A stretch of DNA of 64,000 nucleotides from Rodentibacter sp901420285 (GTDB lineage Bacteria; Pseudomonadota; Gammaproteobacteria; Enterobacterales; Pasteurellaceae). How positions within the stretch are numbered: position 1 is the first letter of the stretch; each line of letters opens with the position of its first letter. Made by a program: the position numbers and the translations under genes. Of the stretch, positions 25,994 to 34,819 are shown piece after piece. The notes beneath the pieces were generated by a model, which saw only the letters and a list, made by a program, of their open reading frames with translations, searched no databases and was not told the DNA's origin. Where the stretch lies: the NCBI RefSeq assembly GCF_041734645.1, contig NZ_CP162010.1:1674001-1738000 (forward strand), written 5' to 3'.

Positions 25994-27085
25994 TTATTTC
26001 CAAGCCTTCACCTCAGGATTCTTGGAAATAAACATCGCATCACCGTAACTGAAAAAACGATAACGATTTTCCACCGCACTTTTATAGGCATTCATCGTAT
26101 GCGAAAAACCGGCAAAGGCGGAAACCAACATAATCAGCGTGCTTTCCGGCAAATGGAAGTTGGTAATCAAACAATCCACGATGCGAAATTTTTTGCCGGG
26201 ATAAATAAAAATCGACGTATCGGAAAAATAAGGTTCGATCATCTCGCCATTGCCGTTTTCCTGCGCCGACAATGCCGCCGTTTCAACGGAGCGCACGGAA
26301 GTAGTGCCCACCGCAATCACACGTTTGCCCGCTTTTTTAGTCTCAATGATCGCATTGCAGACTTCTTGCGAAAGTTCTACGTATTCCGCATGCATAATAT
26401 GCTCTTCAATATTTGCCACGCGTACCGGTTGGAACGTTCCGGCGCCGACGTGTAGCGTAACGAATTGGAAATTCACGCCTTTGGCGCGCAGTTTTTCCAA
26501 TAATTCATCGTCGAAATGCAATCCGGCAGTCGGTGCGGCCACCGCACCGGGCACCTTACCATAAACCGTTTGATAACATTCTTGATCCGCTTCTTCGTCA
26601 GGGCGATCAATATAAGGCGGCAGCGGCATATGGCCGATTTGTTGCAACGCGTTTAGCAGCGTACCGGATTTGTCGGCTAATTCCACTTCAAACAACGCGC
26701 CGTGACGGGCATTCATTATTGCTTTAACGCCGTTGTTTTCGCCGAGCTTGTCTTCGCCTAAAAATAATTCGGCACCTGCTTTCGGTGCTTTGGAAGAACG
26801 AATATGCGCCAGAAAACGCTGCTCATCCAACATCCGCTCCACCAGCACTTCGATTTTACCGCCGCTGGCTTTACGTCCAAACATACGTGCGGGAATCACC
26901 CGTGTGTCGTTGAAAATTAACAAATCACCTTCGTTAATCAAGTCGAGCACATCGGTAAAAGTACGATGGAAAAGTTCGCCGGTTTCGCCATTTAATTGCA
27001 ATAGTCGGCAAGAAGAACGATCTTCTTTCGGATAACGGGCGATCAGTTCATCCGGCAAATCAAAATAAAAATCGGAAACACGCAT
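25994..27085 (-). CDS. queA: S-adenosylmethionine:tRNA ribosyltransferase-isomerase QueA
   Basis: Converts preQ1 in tRNA to epoxyqueuosine using the ribosyl group of SAM. The 363 residues match the family: MRVSDFYFDLPDELIARYP, FNDTRVIPARMFG, APTAGLHFDDELL, ITNFHLPESTLIMLVSAFAG. The ATG at 27085 is clear. Between queA and pssA is the pssA terminator. Confidence 0.97.
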   Translation of the reverse strand: MRVSDFYFDLPDELIARYPKEDRSSCRLLQLNGETGELFHRTFTDVLDLINEGDLLIFNDTRVIPARMFGRKASGGKIEVLVERMLDEQRFLAHIRSSKAPKAGAELFLGEDKLGENNGVKAIMNARHGALFEVELADKSGTLLNALQQIGHMPLPPYIDRPDEEADQECYQTVYGKVPGAVAAPTAGLHFDDELLEKLRAKGVNFQFVTLHVGAGTFQPVRVANIEEHIMHAEYVELSQEVCNAIIETKKAGKRVIAVGTTSVRSVETAALSAQENGNGEMIEPYFSDTSIFIYPGKKFRIVDCLITNFHLPESTLIMLVSAFAGFSHTMNAYKSAVENRYRFFSYGDAMFISKNPEVKAWK

Positions 27086-27111
27086 AATATTTTTACACTT
27101 AAGGAAATTTT

Positions 27112-27136
27112 AAGGGGAAACGCGACATTTCCCCTT
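27112..27136 (-). terminator. Terminator after pssA
   Basis: Nine-bp stem AAGGGGAAA/TTTCCCCTT with a 7-nt loop, 5 nt after the pssA stop. The T-tract on the minus side is short (AAAATTT). Confidence 0.7.
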
Positions 27137-27140
27137 ACTG

Positions 27141-28508
27141 CTATAAAATCATTTTCACTAACTTATCCGCTTGAATGCGGGCGAATTTTTTCAGTAATTT
27201 TTGCACCGGTTCCGGATACTGAGAAAGCTCTTCAAGCTCGGAATAATGCTTTAACACGGTGGTATGTTGGCGAATATGTTGCAATTCTTTGGCAACTTGC
27301 GGCCGTAATTCGTGCTGCGGATCACGAATCAACAAACCGTTTTCCGCATCCAAACGCCAAGCGCGCGGATTCAAATTATTACCGGTGAGTAAAATATAAT
27401 CATTATCCACCCACACGCCTTTTAAATGATAGGTATTGTCGCCGTCTTTCCATAAGCGAACGCAAAGCTGACCGCGTTCGATTTCGCCTTCAAATTTTTC
27501 GCAAAAACGACGCAAATTACTTTCGTATAAATAAGGCAAAGCGCCCGCCATTTTGAAGGGCTGTGTCGGCGGAATGTAAAAATCATTCGCCACCTTGTCA
27601 CCCACGATAATTTCCACTTGCTTGCCCTGCTCCAACAACGCCGCGATTTTTTGTTGCAAGGTGCGCGGAAAATTAAAATACGGCGTGCAAATAATCAAAT
27701 TTTGTTGCGTTTTCAGGAACAATTTTTTGATTACTTGATTGAGTTCGTTGCCCGATGCGCCCAAACCAAATAACGGCGAAACACTTAAAACGTCGGAACA
27801 TTCGCCCGCATTTGGCAAATTGTATTCGGCGTGGTTGGCCAGATTTTTACGATACGCACGAATCGCCGCACGAATTTCCTTAGTCCGCGGGCGATTACCA
27901 ACATCAAGCGGGAACACCGCATTGAAATCCAATAAATAGTCGTTGATAAAATTCACCATCGCATCCGCCAGCACCGCATTGGTAATTTTTTGGTAGCGGT
28001 CGTAACGATATTTGTCCTGTTGTTGCAAATACACATTATTAATGCTGGCGCCGCTATACAGCACGCTGTCGTCAAACACGAAACCTTTGACATGCAACAC
28101 GCCGAACACTTCGCGCGTATTAATCGGCACACCGAAAAACATATTCGGATCGTCAGGCAGTTGGTAGGTTTGACGTTGCTCGCAATACCAATCGGCATTA
28201 GTGGCCGATTTTTCAGCGCCCAATAAATTGCGCTGGGCACGATGCCAATCCACTAAAATTTTTACATCCAAATCCGGGTGTCGTTGCTTCGCCCGATAGA
28301 TTTCGTCCAAAATTTCTTGCCCCGCATCGTCTTTTTGCCAGTAAAGTGCGGTGATATAAATGCGTTTTTTGGCATTTCGAATCAATTCAATAATCTGCGT
28401 TTTAAATTCGGCCGGGCTGAACAAAAATTCCACTTGCGTTTTTTCTAACGGCAAAAAAGGCAAGTTTCGGATGTTTTGCTCGGCACGTTTGAATTTATTG
28501 ATTAACAT
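27141..28508 (-). CDS. pssA: CDP-diacylglycerol-serine O-phosphatidyltransferase
   Basis: Makes phosphatidylserine, precursor of phosphatidylethanolamine; the gram-negative type belongs to the phospholipase D family. It has 455 residues with two HKD-type motifs: LHVKGFVFDDSVLYSGASINN near residue 130 and YHLKGVWVDNDYILLTGNNLNPRAW near residue 360. Peripheral membrane protein without helices. Two CAATGCGGT words lie in frame as NAVF and NAVL (27915, 27971). Confidence 0.94.
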   Translation of the reverse strand: MLINKFKRAEQNIRNLPFLPLEKTQVEFLFSPAEFKTQIIELIRNAKKRIYITALYWQKDDAGQEILDEIYRAKQRHPDLDVKILVDWHRAQRNLLGAEKSATNADWYCEQRQTYQLPDDPNMFFGVPINTREVFGVLHVKGFVFDDSVLYSGASINNVYLQQQDKYRYDRYQKITNAVLADAMVNFINDYLLDFNAVFPLDVGNRPRTKEIRAAIRAYRKNLANHAEYNLPNAGECSDVLSVSPLFGLGASGNELNQVIKKLFLKTQQNLIICTPYFNFPRTLQQKIAALLEQGKQVEIIVGDKVANDFYIPPTQPFKMAGALPYLYESNLRRFCEKFEGEIERGQLCVRLWKDGDNTYHLKGVWVDNDYILLTGNNLNPRAWRLDAENGLLIRDPQHELRPQVAKELQHIRQHTTVLKHYSELEELSQYPEPVQKLLKKFARIQADKLVKMIL

Positions 28509-28940
28509 AATTTATCTCTGCAATTTCTATCAGCCATTTTAAGAATGGGCTAGTTTACAATATTTCCCCGGCAGATTGACAGAAAAAAGCTTTTTTTTCG
28601 TCACAATGCCGAATGAATTTTCGCCGTTTTCGACTAATTCTTGTCCGGCAAATCTTTTCCACAACGCAGTCCGCAACATTCCTTCGAACCTTCAAATGAG
28701 CACCGCATTGAAAGCCCTACCGAAGCGTCCCAATGCGCGCTGAAAGGTCGCCAAATCAACCACGCGTTGAACATAAGACGGCAGAAAACCTTTTCGTTAT
28801 GGCGGGGCTTCAATGCGGTGCTCTACGACGAGCTCGCGGCGGCGGACATCGATGCGCTACCGATTGAACGCGCAAAACATTTGGGGGCGCAAAGCAAAAG
28901 ATCTATACTATGCCCGTTTGTTATTTCACTCGGAGTTTTT
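28509..28940. other. Intergenic region pssA-gss with two distant word copies
   Basis: This 432-nt region lies between divergent genes. It contains a GCACCGCATTG (28700) and a CAATGCGGTGC (28811) in inverted order but 111 nt apart, plus AAAAAAGCTTTTTTTT at about 28585. The gss frame stays open back to 28641, but that translation shows no family resemblance and the real gss start is at 28941. I see no other gene. Confidence 0.5.
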
Positions 28941-30827
28941 ATGCCGGAACGTTCTACCAATATTACCACTCACGATCCTTTCGGCAGCCTGCTCGGTTAC
29001 GCACCGGGTGGCGTTGCCATTTATTCTTCCGATTACACCACGGCCGACGAAGCAGAGTTTCCCGATGATGCCGCCTTTCGCAGTTATTTAGGACGCGAAT
29101 ATATGGGCTACAAATGGCAATGTGTGGAATTTGCGCGCCGTTATTTATATCTCAATCACGGCATGGTGTTTACCGACGTGGGCATGGCCTATGAAATTTT
29201 TTCGTTGCGTTTTCTGCGCCAAGTGACGAACGACGCCTTGTTACCGTTGCAAGCTTTTGCCAACGGTAGCAAACGCAAACCCGAAGCCGGTGCGCTTTTG
29301 ATTTGGCAAGAAGGTGGTGAATTTAAACATACCGGTCACGTAGCAATTATCACCGAAGTATTAGACGATAAAATCCGCATCGCCGAGCAAAATGTGATTC
29401 ACTCACGTCTGCCGAGCGGGCAACAATGGACGCGCGAGCTGCCAATGCGGTGCTCAAACGGTTATCTGTTGCAAGATACCTTCGACGATACGGAAATTTT
29501 AGGCTGGATGATTCAAACCGCGGATACGCAATACAGCCTGCCACGGCCGACGCCAAAACCGGAAGATTTGGTGATTAAAGCAGGACATATTGAAAATAAA
29601 GGTCAATTTGAAGGCCATTGGCTAGATGAATCGAAGCCGTTCGACGCCGCTTACGTGAAAGCGATGCACGGCCATCGCGTCAGCCGTTCGGATCAATATC
29701 GTTATTTCGCCATTTCCGAAAACGCTCAACATGAACTGATTCGTGCCACCAACGAACTGCATTTAATGTATTTACACGCCACCGACAAAGTGCTGCAAGA
29801 CGATAAATTACTGCAATATTTCAATATTCCTAAACTACTTTGGCCGCGCTTGCGTTTGTCTTGGCAGAATCGTCGTTATCAAACCATCACCGGCCGTTTG
29901 GATTTTTGTCTGGACGAGCGTGGACTAAAAGTGTACGAATATAATGCGGATTCCGCATCTTGCCACGCCGAGGCCGGCGAAATAATGAATCGTTGGGCAC
30001 AACAGGCGGGACTTAAGCTAGGAGAAAACCCTGGTGAAGGTTTGCGCAATGCCTTGGCGGATTGTTGGCAACACAGCCGCGCCAGCAAATTAGTGCATAT
30101 TTTGCAAGATCACGACGATGAAGAAGATTATCACGCGCTGTTTATGCACCAAGCACTACTCCAAGGCGGCTTTCAAGCAAAAATTATTCACGGCACGGAA
30201 GGGCTGCATTGGGATAATCGCGGTCGCTTGTTGGACGATGAAAACCACCAAATCCAAAGCGTGTGGAAAACTTGGGCGTGGGAAACCATGTTGGAGCAAT
30301 TGCGCGAAGACGCGACAGGACAAGAAGTGGCGCCGCCGATTCGGACCGGCTATGCGGAAGATAAAGTGCGCCTAATCGACGTTTTGTTGCGGCCCGAAGT
30401 ACAAGTTTACGAACCACTTTGGACGGCGATTCCAAGCAATAAAGCGATTTTGCCGGTGTTGTGGTCGTTATTCCCGAATCATCGTTATTTGTTGGAAGCG
30501 AGTTTCGAACTGACACCGGAATTAATCAAAAACGGTTACGCGCAAAAACCGATTGCCGGCCGCCGCGGCGACAACGTGAAATTATTCGGCGATGACAATT
30601 TGGTGTTAAATAGCACGGATGGACGTTTCGGCAAACAAGAAAACATTTACCAACAGCTTTGGTGTTTACCGAAAGTGGAAGATCAATATTTACAAATCTG
30701 CACTTTTACCGTTGGCGGGCATTACGGCGGCAGTTGTTTACGTTCCGACCCAAGCCGGGTGATTATGGGCGACAGCGATATGCAACCGCTGCGTGTATTG
30801 TCGGAAAAGGATTTTCAAACCAAATAA
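28941..30827 (+). CDS. gss: Bifunctional glutathionylspermidine amidase/synthetase
   Basis: 628 residues from the ATG at 28941, preceded by GGAG at a good distance. The N-terminal CHAP amidase (about residues 1-200) has the catalytic cysteine C61 in GYKWQCVEFARRYL and the histidine in HTGHVAIITEV. The C-terminal ATP-grasp synthetase has GRLDFCLDERGLKVYEYNADSASCHAEA, AQKPIAGRRGDNVKLF and GGHYGGSCLRSDPSRVIMGD. Together they make and hydrolyse glutathionylspermidine, which protects thiols in E. coli. Length and domain order match E. coli Gss (619). It stands alone, with a shared terminator against gpmA. Confidence 0.95.
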   Translation: MPERSTNITTHDPFGSLLGYAPGGVAIYSSDYTTADEAEFPDDAAFRSYLGREYMGYKWQCVEFARRYLYLNHGMVFTDVGMAYEIFSLRFLRQVTNDALLPLQAFANGSKRKPEAGALLIWQEGGEFKHTGHVAIITEVLDDKIRIAEQNVIHSRLPSGQQWTRELPMRCSNGYLLQDTFDDTEILGWMIQTADTQYSLPRPTPKPEDLVIKAGHIENKGQFEGHWLDESKPFDAAYVKAMHGHRVSRSDQYRYFAISENAQHELIRATNELHLMYLHATDKVLQDDKLLQYFNIPKLLWPRLRLSWQNRRYQTITGRLDFCLDERGLKVYEYNADSASCHAEAGEIMNRWAQQAGLKLGENPGEGLRNALADCWQHSRASKLVHILQDHDDEEDYHALFMHQALLQGGFQAKIIHGTEGLHWDNRGRLLDDENHQIQSVWKTWAWETMLEQLREDATGQEVAPPIRTGYAEDKVRLIDVLLRPEVQVYEPLWTAIPSNKAILPVLWSLFPNHRYLLEASFELTPELIKNGYAQKPIAGRRGDNVKLFGDDNLVLNSTDGRFGKQENIYQQLWCLPKVEDQYLQICTFTVGGHYGGSCLRSDPSRVIMGDSDMQPLRVLSEKDFQTK

Positions 30828-30894
30828 ATTCTCTAACTCAATGCGGTGCTGATTAGCCACTTCAGCGCTTTCATTTCTCACCTTGCAGCCACAA

Positions 30895-30922
30895 AAAACC
30901 GCAGGTTTTCACCTGCGGTTTT
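30895..30922. terminator. Bidirectional terminator between gss and gpmA
   Basis: 12-bp perfect stem AAAACCGCAGGT/ACCTGCGGTTTT with a TTTC loop between convergent genes. A word copy (30839) and a minus-orientation AAGTGCGGT (30956) flank it. Confidence 0.9.
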
Positions 30923-30982
30923 CGTTTGTTCGTGTAAACAAAGTGCGACAAGGAAACCGCACTTTTTTCACCGAATGAAAGA

Positions 30983-31666
30983 TTAAAGATAGTAATGGCC
31001 TAAATAGTTTAATTTTTCATCAAGTTTTAACACAAGTGGTTGGCCGGTCGGGATTTCAAAATCCATAATTTCCGCGTCGGAAATGCCGATGATGTGTTTT
31101 GCCAAAGCGCGTAAGGAATTGCCGTGCGCGACCACCAATGCACGTTTGCCGGCGAGTAAGGCCGGAGCAATTTGATCTTCCCAGAATGGGAGGGCGCGCT
31201 CTAAGGTTAATTTTAAGTTTTCAGCATTCGGTACGATGTCTTTTGGTAAGTTGGCGTAACGACGGTCATTATGGGCGGAATTCGGATCTGCCGGGTCTAA
31301 ATCCGGTGGGGAGATGTCGTAAGAACGGCGCCAGATGTGCACTTGTTCGTCACCGTATTGTTCAGCGGTGGCTTTTTTGTCCAAACCTTGTAGCGCGCCG
31401 TAGTGACGTTCATTCAAGCGCCAGTTTTTCACTTGTGGAATCCATAATTGGTGAGATTCTTCCAATACAATGTTACAGGTTTTGATGGCGCGGGTGAGGA
31501 CGGAGGTGAAGGCAATGTCAAATTCATAGCCGGCTTCGAATAATTTTTTACCGGCCGCCTTGGCTTCTTCCACGCCGCGTTCAGTAAGATTGACGTCGCG
31601 CCAGCCGGTGAATAGGTTTTTTGCGTTCCATTCACTGAAACCATGACGAATAAAGACTAATTCCAT
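30983..31666 (-). CDS. gpmA: 2,3-bisphosphoglycerate-dependent phosphoglycerate mutase
   Basis: Interconverts 3- and 2-phosphoglycerate in glycolysis. It has 227 residues; the phosphohistidine is in FIRHGFSEWN near residue 9, with LNERHYGALQGLDK and AHGNSLRAL further on. It is shorter at the C-terminus than E. coli GpmA, as in Haemophilus. The RHG motif reads RHGFSEW where E. coli has RHGESQW, which I recall as normal for this group. Divergent from envC. Confidence 0.95.
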   Translation of the reverse strand: MELVFIRHGFSEWNAKNLFTGWRDVNLTERGVEEAKAAGKKLFEAGYEFDIAFTSVLTRAIKTCNIVLEESHQLWIPQVKNWRLNERHYGALQGLDKKATAEQYGDEQVHIWRRSYDISPPDLDPADPNSAHNDRRYANLPKDIVPNAENLKLTLERALPFWEDQIAPALLAGKRALVVAHGNSLRALAKHIIGISDAEIMDFEIPTGQPLVLKLDEKLNYLGHYYL

Positions 31667-31839
31667 AGGATTCTCCTTGTTGTAGGTAAATTAAAAACGC
31701 GCATTTTATAGCAAAAAAAACCACCATGTTAAAGCGAAAAGGCGGCATTTCCTGATCTTTCGCAAAAATCCGTGGGAAACTTTTTCGCCTTTTGACAAAT
31801 ATGATAAGATTCGCGCAATTTTGTGAATGGGGACGGGTT

Positions 31840-33069
31840 ATGTCGCGGTTTGCCTTATATGGGAAAATATCTATCGTGACCGCGCTTTTGTGTGGCACTA
31901 TTTCAGGCTATGCGCCGACGGGCGAGGCCGCCGATCTCAATCAAATTCAACAACAAATCAAGCAACAAGAATCCAAACTTGCCGAGCAAAAACGCGCACA
32001 AGCCAAATTACAATCCACGCTGAAAAATCAAGAAAGTAAAATCAATTCTGTGGCGGGTGAACTGCGCGATACCGAACTGAGCCTGCAAGAAATTCGCAAG
32101 CAAATCGCCGAGGCAGACGGGCAAATCAAACAACTTGAGAAAAAAGAACGCGAGCAAAAAGCCAAGCTAGCAAGACAAATGGATGCGATTTATCGTTCCG
32201 GTTTGAATCCTTCCGTGTTGCAACGAATGTTTTCCGAGGATGCTCAAAAAGCGGCGCGAATGAAAGTGTATTATGAACATTTAAACCGCGTACGCATTGA
32301 GACGATTGAAAATATTAACGCTACGCAAGCGCAAATCGCCAAACAAAAAGAAGAGATTTTAAGCCGTCAACAAAGTCATAAAGCGCAGCTTTCAACGCAA
32401 AAAAAACAGCAACAGGAATTAGAAAAAGCGCAGCGCGAGCGTCAATCAACGTTAAACGAAATCAATAAAAATATCGATAAAGATCAAAATAAACTAACCA
32501 CTTTGCGCGCTAACGAAGCCGCCTTGCGACAAGAGATTCAGCGGGCAGAACAAACGGTGCGAGCGCAAGAACAACAAGAACGTGAGGCCTTGGCACAGCG
32601 CAAACAAGCGGAAGAAAAACGCACCGCCAAACCTTATCAACCGACAGAACAAGAACGTCGCTTGATTAACAGCGCTAACGGCTTAGGCGCGGCAGCGCGG
32701 CAATATCAAAAACCGGTAAGCGGTTCCACGCTGTATTCGTTTGGCTCCACACAAGCGGGCGAAGCGCGTTGGAAAGGCATGGTAATCGCGGCACCGCGGG
32801 GTACACCGGTACGCGCCATCACCGGCGGGCGGGTAATTTTAGCCGGGCAATTAAATGGGTATGACTATATGGTGATCGTTAAACATGGCGACAGCGATTT
32901 GAGTCTGTACGGTTTTAATCAAGCGGTATTTGTGCAAGCAGGGCAACTGGTCTCCGCCGGGCAAACCATCGCGCAAGTGGGTGATAGCGGCGAAGTTTCG
33001 CGTCCGGCGCTTTATTTCGGCATCAGCCGCAAGGGCGTGCCGGTGAACCCGGCGGGGTGGATTAAATAA
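31840..33069 (+). CDS. envC: Murein hydrolase activator EnvC
   Basis: Periplasmic activator of the amidases that split septal peptidoglycan. 409 residues from the ATG at 31840; the frame opens at 31792 but that leader is not conserved. A signal sequence ends near GYAPTGEAA, followed by a long coiled coil (about residues 35-270: QQIKQQESKLAEQKRAQAKL...). A C-terminal LytM/M23 domain (SGSTLYSFGSTQAG...RPALYFGISRKG) lacks the full set of zinc ligands, as expected for EnvC. It shares 1 nt (TAATG) with the next gene. Confidence 0.92.
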   Translation: MSRFALYGKISIVTALLCGTISGYAPTGEAADLNQIQQQIKQQESKLAEQKRAQAKLQSTLKNQESKINSVAGELRDTELSLQEIRKQIAEADGQIKQLEKKEREQKAKLARQMDAIYRSGLNPSVLQRMFSEDAQKAARMKVYYEHLNRVRIETIENINATQAQIAKQKEEILSRQQSHKAQLSTQKKQQQELEKAQRERQSTLNEINKNIDKDQNKLTTLRANEAALRQEIQRAEQTVRAQEQQEREALAQRKQAEEKRTAKPYQPTEQERRLINSANGLGAAARQYQKPVSGSTLYSFGSTQAGEARWKGMVIAAPRGTPVRAITGGRVILAGQLNGYDYMVIVKHGDSDLSLYGFNQAVFVQAGQLVSAGQTIAQVGDSGEVSRPALYFGISRKGVPVNPAGWIK

Positions 33070-33911
33070 TGTTCGGCTTACTGAAAAACGCGCGCAAAAA
33101 TCTGCTTGTTTTTTCCGCCGCGCTTTATTCCTCATTAACTTTCGCGCAACATAAACTCGCCATCGTAATTGACGATGTGGGGTATCATCCAAAACAAGAT
33201 GTGGCAATTTTGGCAATGCCGCGCGAGATTTCCGTCGCCATTATTCCCGCCGCGCCTTACGCTGCGGCACGCGACCGCGAAGCCTTTGCGCAAGGGCGCG
33301 ATATTTTGATTCATATGCCGATGCAACCCGTGAGTTCAATAAAAATTGAATCCGGCGGCTTGCATTTGGGTATGTCGGCAGAACAGGTGACGAATCGTAT
33401 ACAAACGGCGAGAAATATCGTGCCGCACGCCATTGGAATGAATAATCATATGGGGAGCGCCGCCACAGCAGACAACCTATTGATGAGTCATTTAATGAAC
33501 GCGTTGCGCGCGCAGCATTTATTTTTCCTCGATAGTCGCACCAGCGGCAAATCCGTAGCGGGCAGAATCGGACGCGAACAAGGCGTACGCGTGCTCGAAC
33601 GTCATATTTTTTTAGACGACAGTAATGAACCGGCTGATGTACAACATCAATTCCAAGCCGCCCTTCAATACGCACGCAAGCGTGGCACGGCCATCGTGAT
33701 CGGCCATCCACGGCCGAATACCGTTGCGGTGCTGCAACAAGGTTTAGCTAATTTACCGGCGGATATACAGTTAGTCGGAATAGGCAGTTTATGGCGCGAC
33801 GAAGCTTTCGTGCCGAGCAAACCCTTTATCTTGATTTTCAACGATATTCCGGCGCCAACCTCGGTCACCCCCTTTGAACCGGTGCCATTGCTGCGTGGCG
33901 TACCGCGTTGA
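33069..33911 (+). CDS. Divergent polysaccharide deacetylase family protein (YibQ-like)
   Basis: 280-residue exported protein: signal peptide (NLLVFSAALYSSLTFA), then KLAIVIDDVGYHPKQDVAILAMP, a NodB-like fold with DD motif. DILIHMPMQP, GMNNHMGSAAT and GHPRPNTVAVL are typical. Coupled to envC by a shared base, an arrangement conserved in gamma-proteobacteria, so a role in cell-wall processing is likely. No enzyme activity is proven for the family. Confidence 0.87.
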   Translation: MFGLLKNARKNLLVFSAALYSSLTFAQHKLAIVIDDVGYHPKQDVAILAMPREISVAIIPAAPYAAARDREAFAQGRDILIHMPMQPVSSIKIESGGLHLGMSAEQVTNRIQTARNIVPHAIGMNNHMGSAATADNLLMSHLMNALRAQHLFFLDSRTSGKSVAGRIGREQGVRVLERHIFLDDSNEPADVQHQFQAALQYARKRGTAIVIGHPRPNTVAVLQQGLANLPADIQLVGIGSLWRDEAFVPSKPFILIFNDIPAPTSVTPFEPVPLLRGVPR

Positions 33912-33921
33912 GGTTGCCCGA

Positions 33922-33968
33922 TAGCACCGCATTGAAGCCTTGCGGGACAAGGGTTCAATGCGGTGCTC
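33922..33968. terminator. Extended hairpin built from an inverted word pair
   Basis: GCACCGCATTGAA (33924-33936) and TTCAATGCGGTGC (33954-33966) are separated by 17 nt, which themselves pair (CCTTG/CAAGG around CGGGA). Together they give a stem of about 18 bp with one mismatch just after the deacetylase stop. It lacks a long U-tract; the canonical terminator 45 nt later may be the true end. Confidence 0.65.
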
Positions 33969-34010
33969 AAATCGATCTTCGCCTTCAGCATTTTTTAAAG
34001 ACAAAAAGAT

Positions 34011-34041
34011 ACGGTCGGAAAACTCACGAATTTCCGACCGT
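34011..34041. terminator. Bidirectional terminator before narP end
   Basis: 11-bp stem ACGGTCGGAAA/TTTCCGACCGT between convergent genes, with A/T-rich flanks on both sides. Confidence 0.85.
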
Positions 34042-34062
34042 ACATTTTTATTTTGAACCGCA

Positions 34063-34692
34063 TTAACGGCCGTTATATTCGAAATATAACACCGTAGCCG
34101 CGACGCGGGAATGGACGTTAAGTTTGCGCAATAAATTGCGAATGTGCACTTTTACGGTTTCTTCCGAAATAAATAATTGTCCGGCAATTTGTTTGTTCGA
34201 TAACCCGGTGGCGATTAAACGTAATACGTCCATTTCGCGCTCCGTTAAAGAATCCATCGGATCTTGGCAATGTTCGCGTTCAAGCAGCAAATTTTTAATC
34301 GAATCGCTTAAAATCACTTCGCCTTGCGCAATGGCTTTAAGTTGTTCGAGCAAGGTATCCGGCTCGGTGTCTTTGAGTAAATAACCGTCTGCACCGGCAT
34401 CCATCAAGGCGAAAATATCATTTTTCGCATCGGATACGGTGAGAATCACAATGCGCGCGTCCACCCCTTCGGCCCGTAAGCCTTTTAATGTATCTAACCC
34501 CGAAAGTCCTTTCATGTTCAGATCTAAAATGATCAAATCCGGTGATGTTTGCAATGCAACGGAAATCCCTTCCGCACCGCCGCCAACGTCGGCAATCACT
34601 TCAAAGTTATCGTCCAATTCCACAAGCTGCTTAATGCCGCGACGCATTAGCGGGTGATCGTCTATCAATAAGACTTTCAATGTTTCTTGCAT
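34063..34692 (-). CDS. narP: Nitrate/nitrite response regulator NarP
   Basis: LuxR/FixJ-type response regulator controlling anaerobic respiration genes. It has 209 residues. The receiver domain has D11/D12, phospho-acceptor D57 (LIILDLNMKG) and K of YLLKDTE; the C-terminal GerE helix-turn-helix reads LTEREMDVLRLIATGLSNKQIAGQLFISEETVKVHIRNLL. No narQ kinase is adjacent. The ribosome binding site is a run of nine G placed 3 nt before the ATG (see findings). Confidence 0.93.
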   Translation of the reverse strand: MQETLKVLLIDDHPLMRRGIKQLVELDDNFEVIADVGGGAEGISVALQTSPDLIILDLNMKGLSGLDTLKGLRAEGVDARIVILTVSDAKNDIFALMDAGADGYLLKDTEPDTLLEQLKAIAQGEVILSDSIKNLLLEREHCQDPMDSLTEREMDVLRLIATGLSNKQIAGQLFISEETVKVHIRNLLRKLNVHSRVAATVLYFEYNGR

Positions 34693-34695
34693 ATT

Positions 34696-34704
34696 CCCCC
34701 CCCC
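34696..34704 (-). promoter_or_regulatory. G9 homopolymer serving as narP ribosome binding site
   Basis: On the minus strand nine consecutive G end 3 nt before the narP ATG; no other Shine-Dalgarno sequence is present. Homopolymers of this length are prone to slipped-strand change, and here that would alter spacing of the ribosome site. Confidence 0.7.
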
Positions 34705-34819
34705 TAGGCGAAGATTTGACGAAAAAATCGCGTTATTTTAACGAGATTTTAACGATCTTCCAATGTAAAAAATGATGAAAGTTGATTTAGCACATTAATT
34801 CCCGATGAGAAAACTCGGA

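Noticed and set aside
28641..28940. Upstream extension of gss by about 100 residues
   Set aside because: The extension is not like any Gss protein, while the ATG at 28941 has a ribosome site and gives the normal N-terminus.
30983..31666. RHGFSEW in place of RHGES in GpmA as a damaged active site
   Set aside because: The histidines and arginines are intact and the same form is, to my recollection, normal for Haemophilus GpmA.
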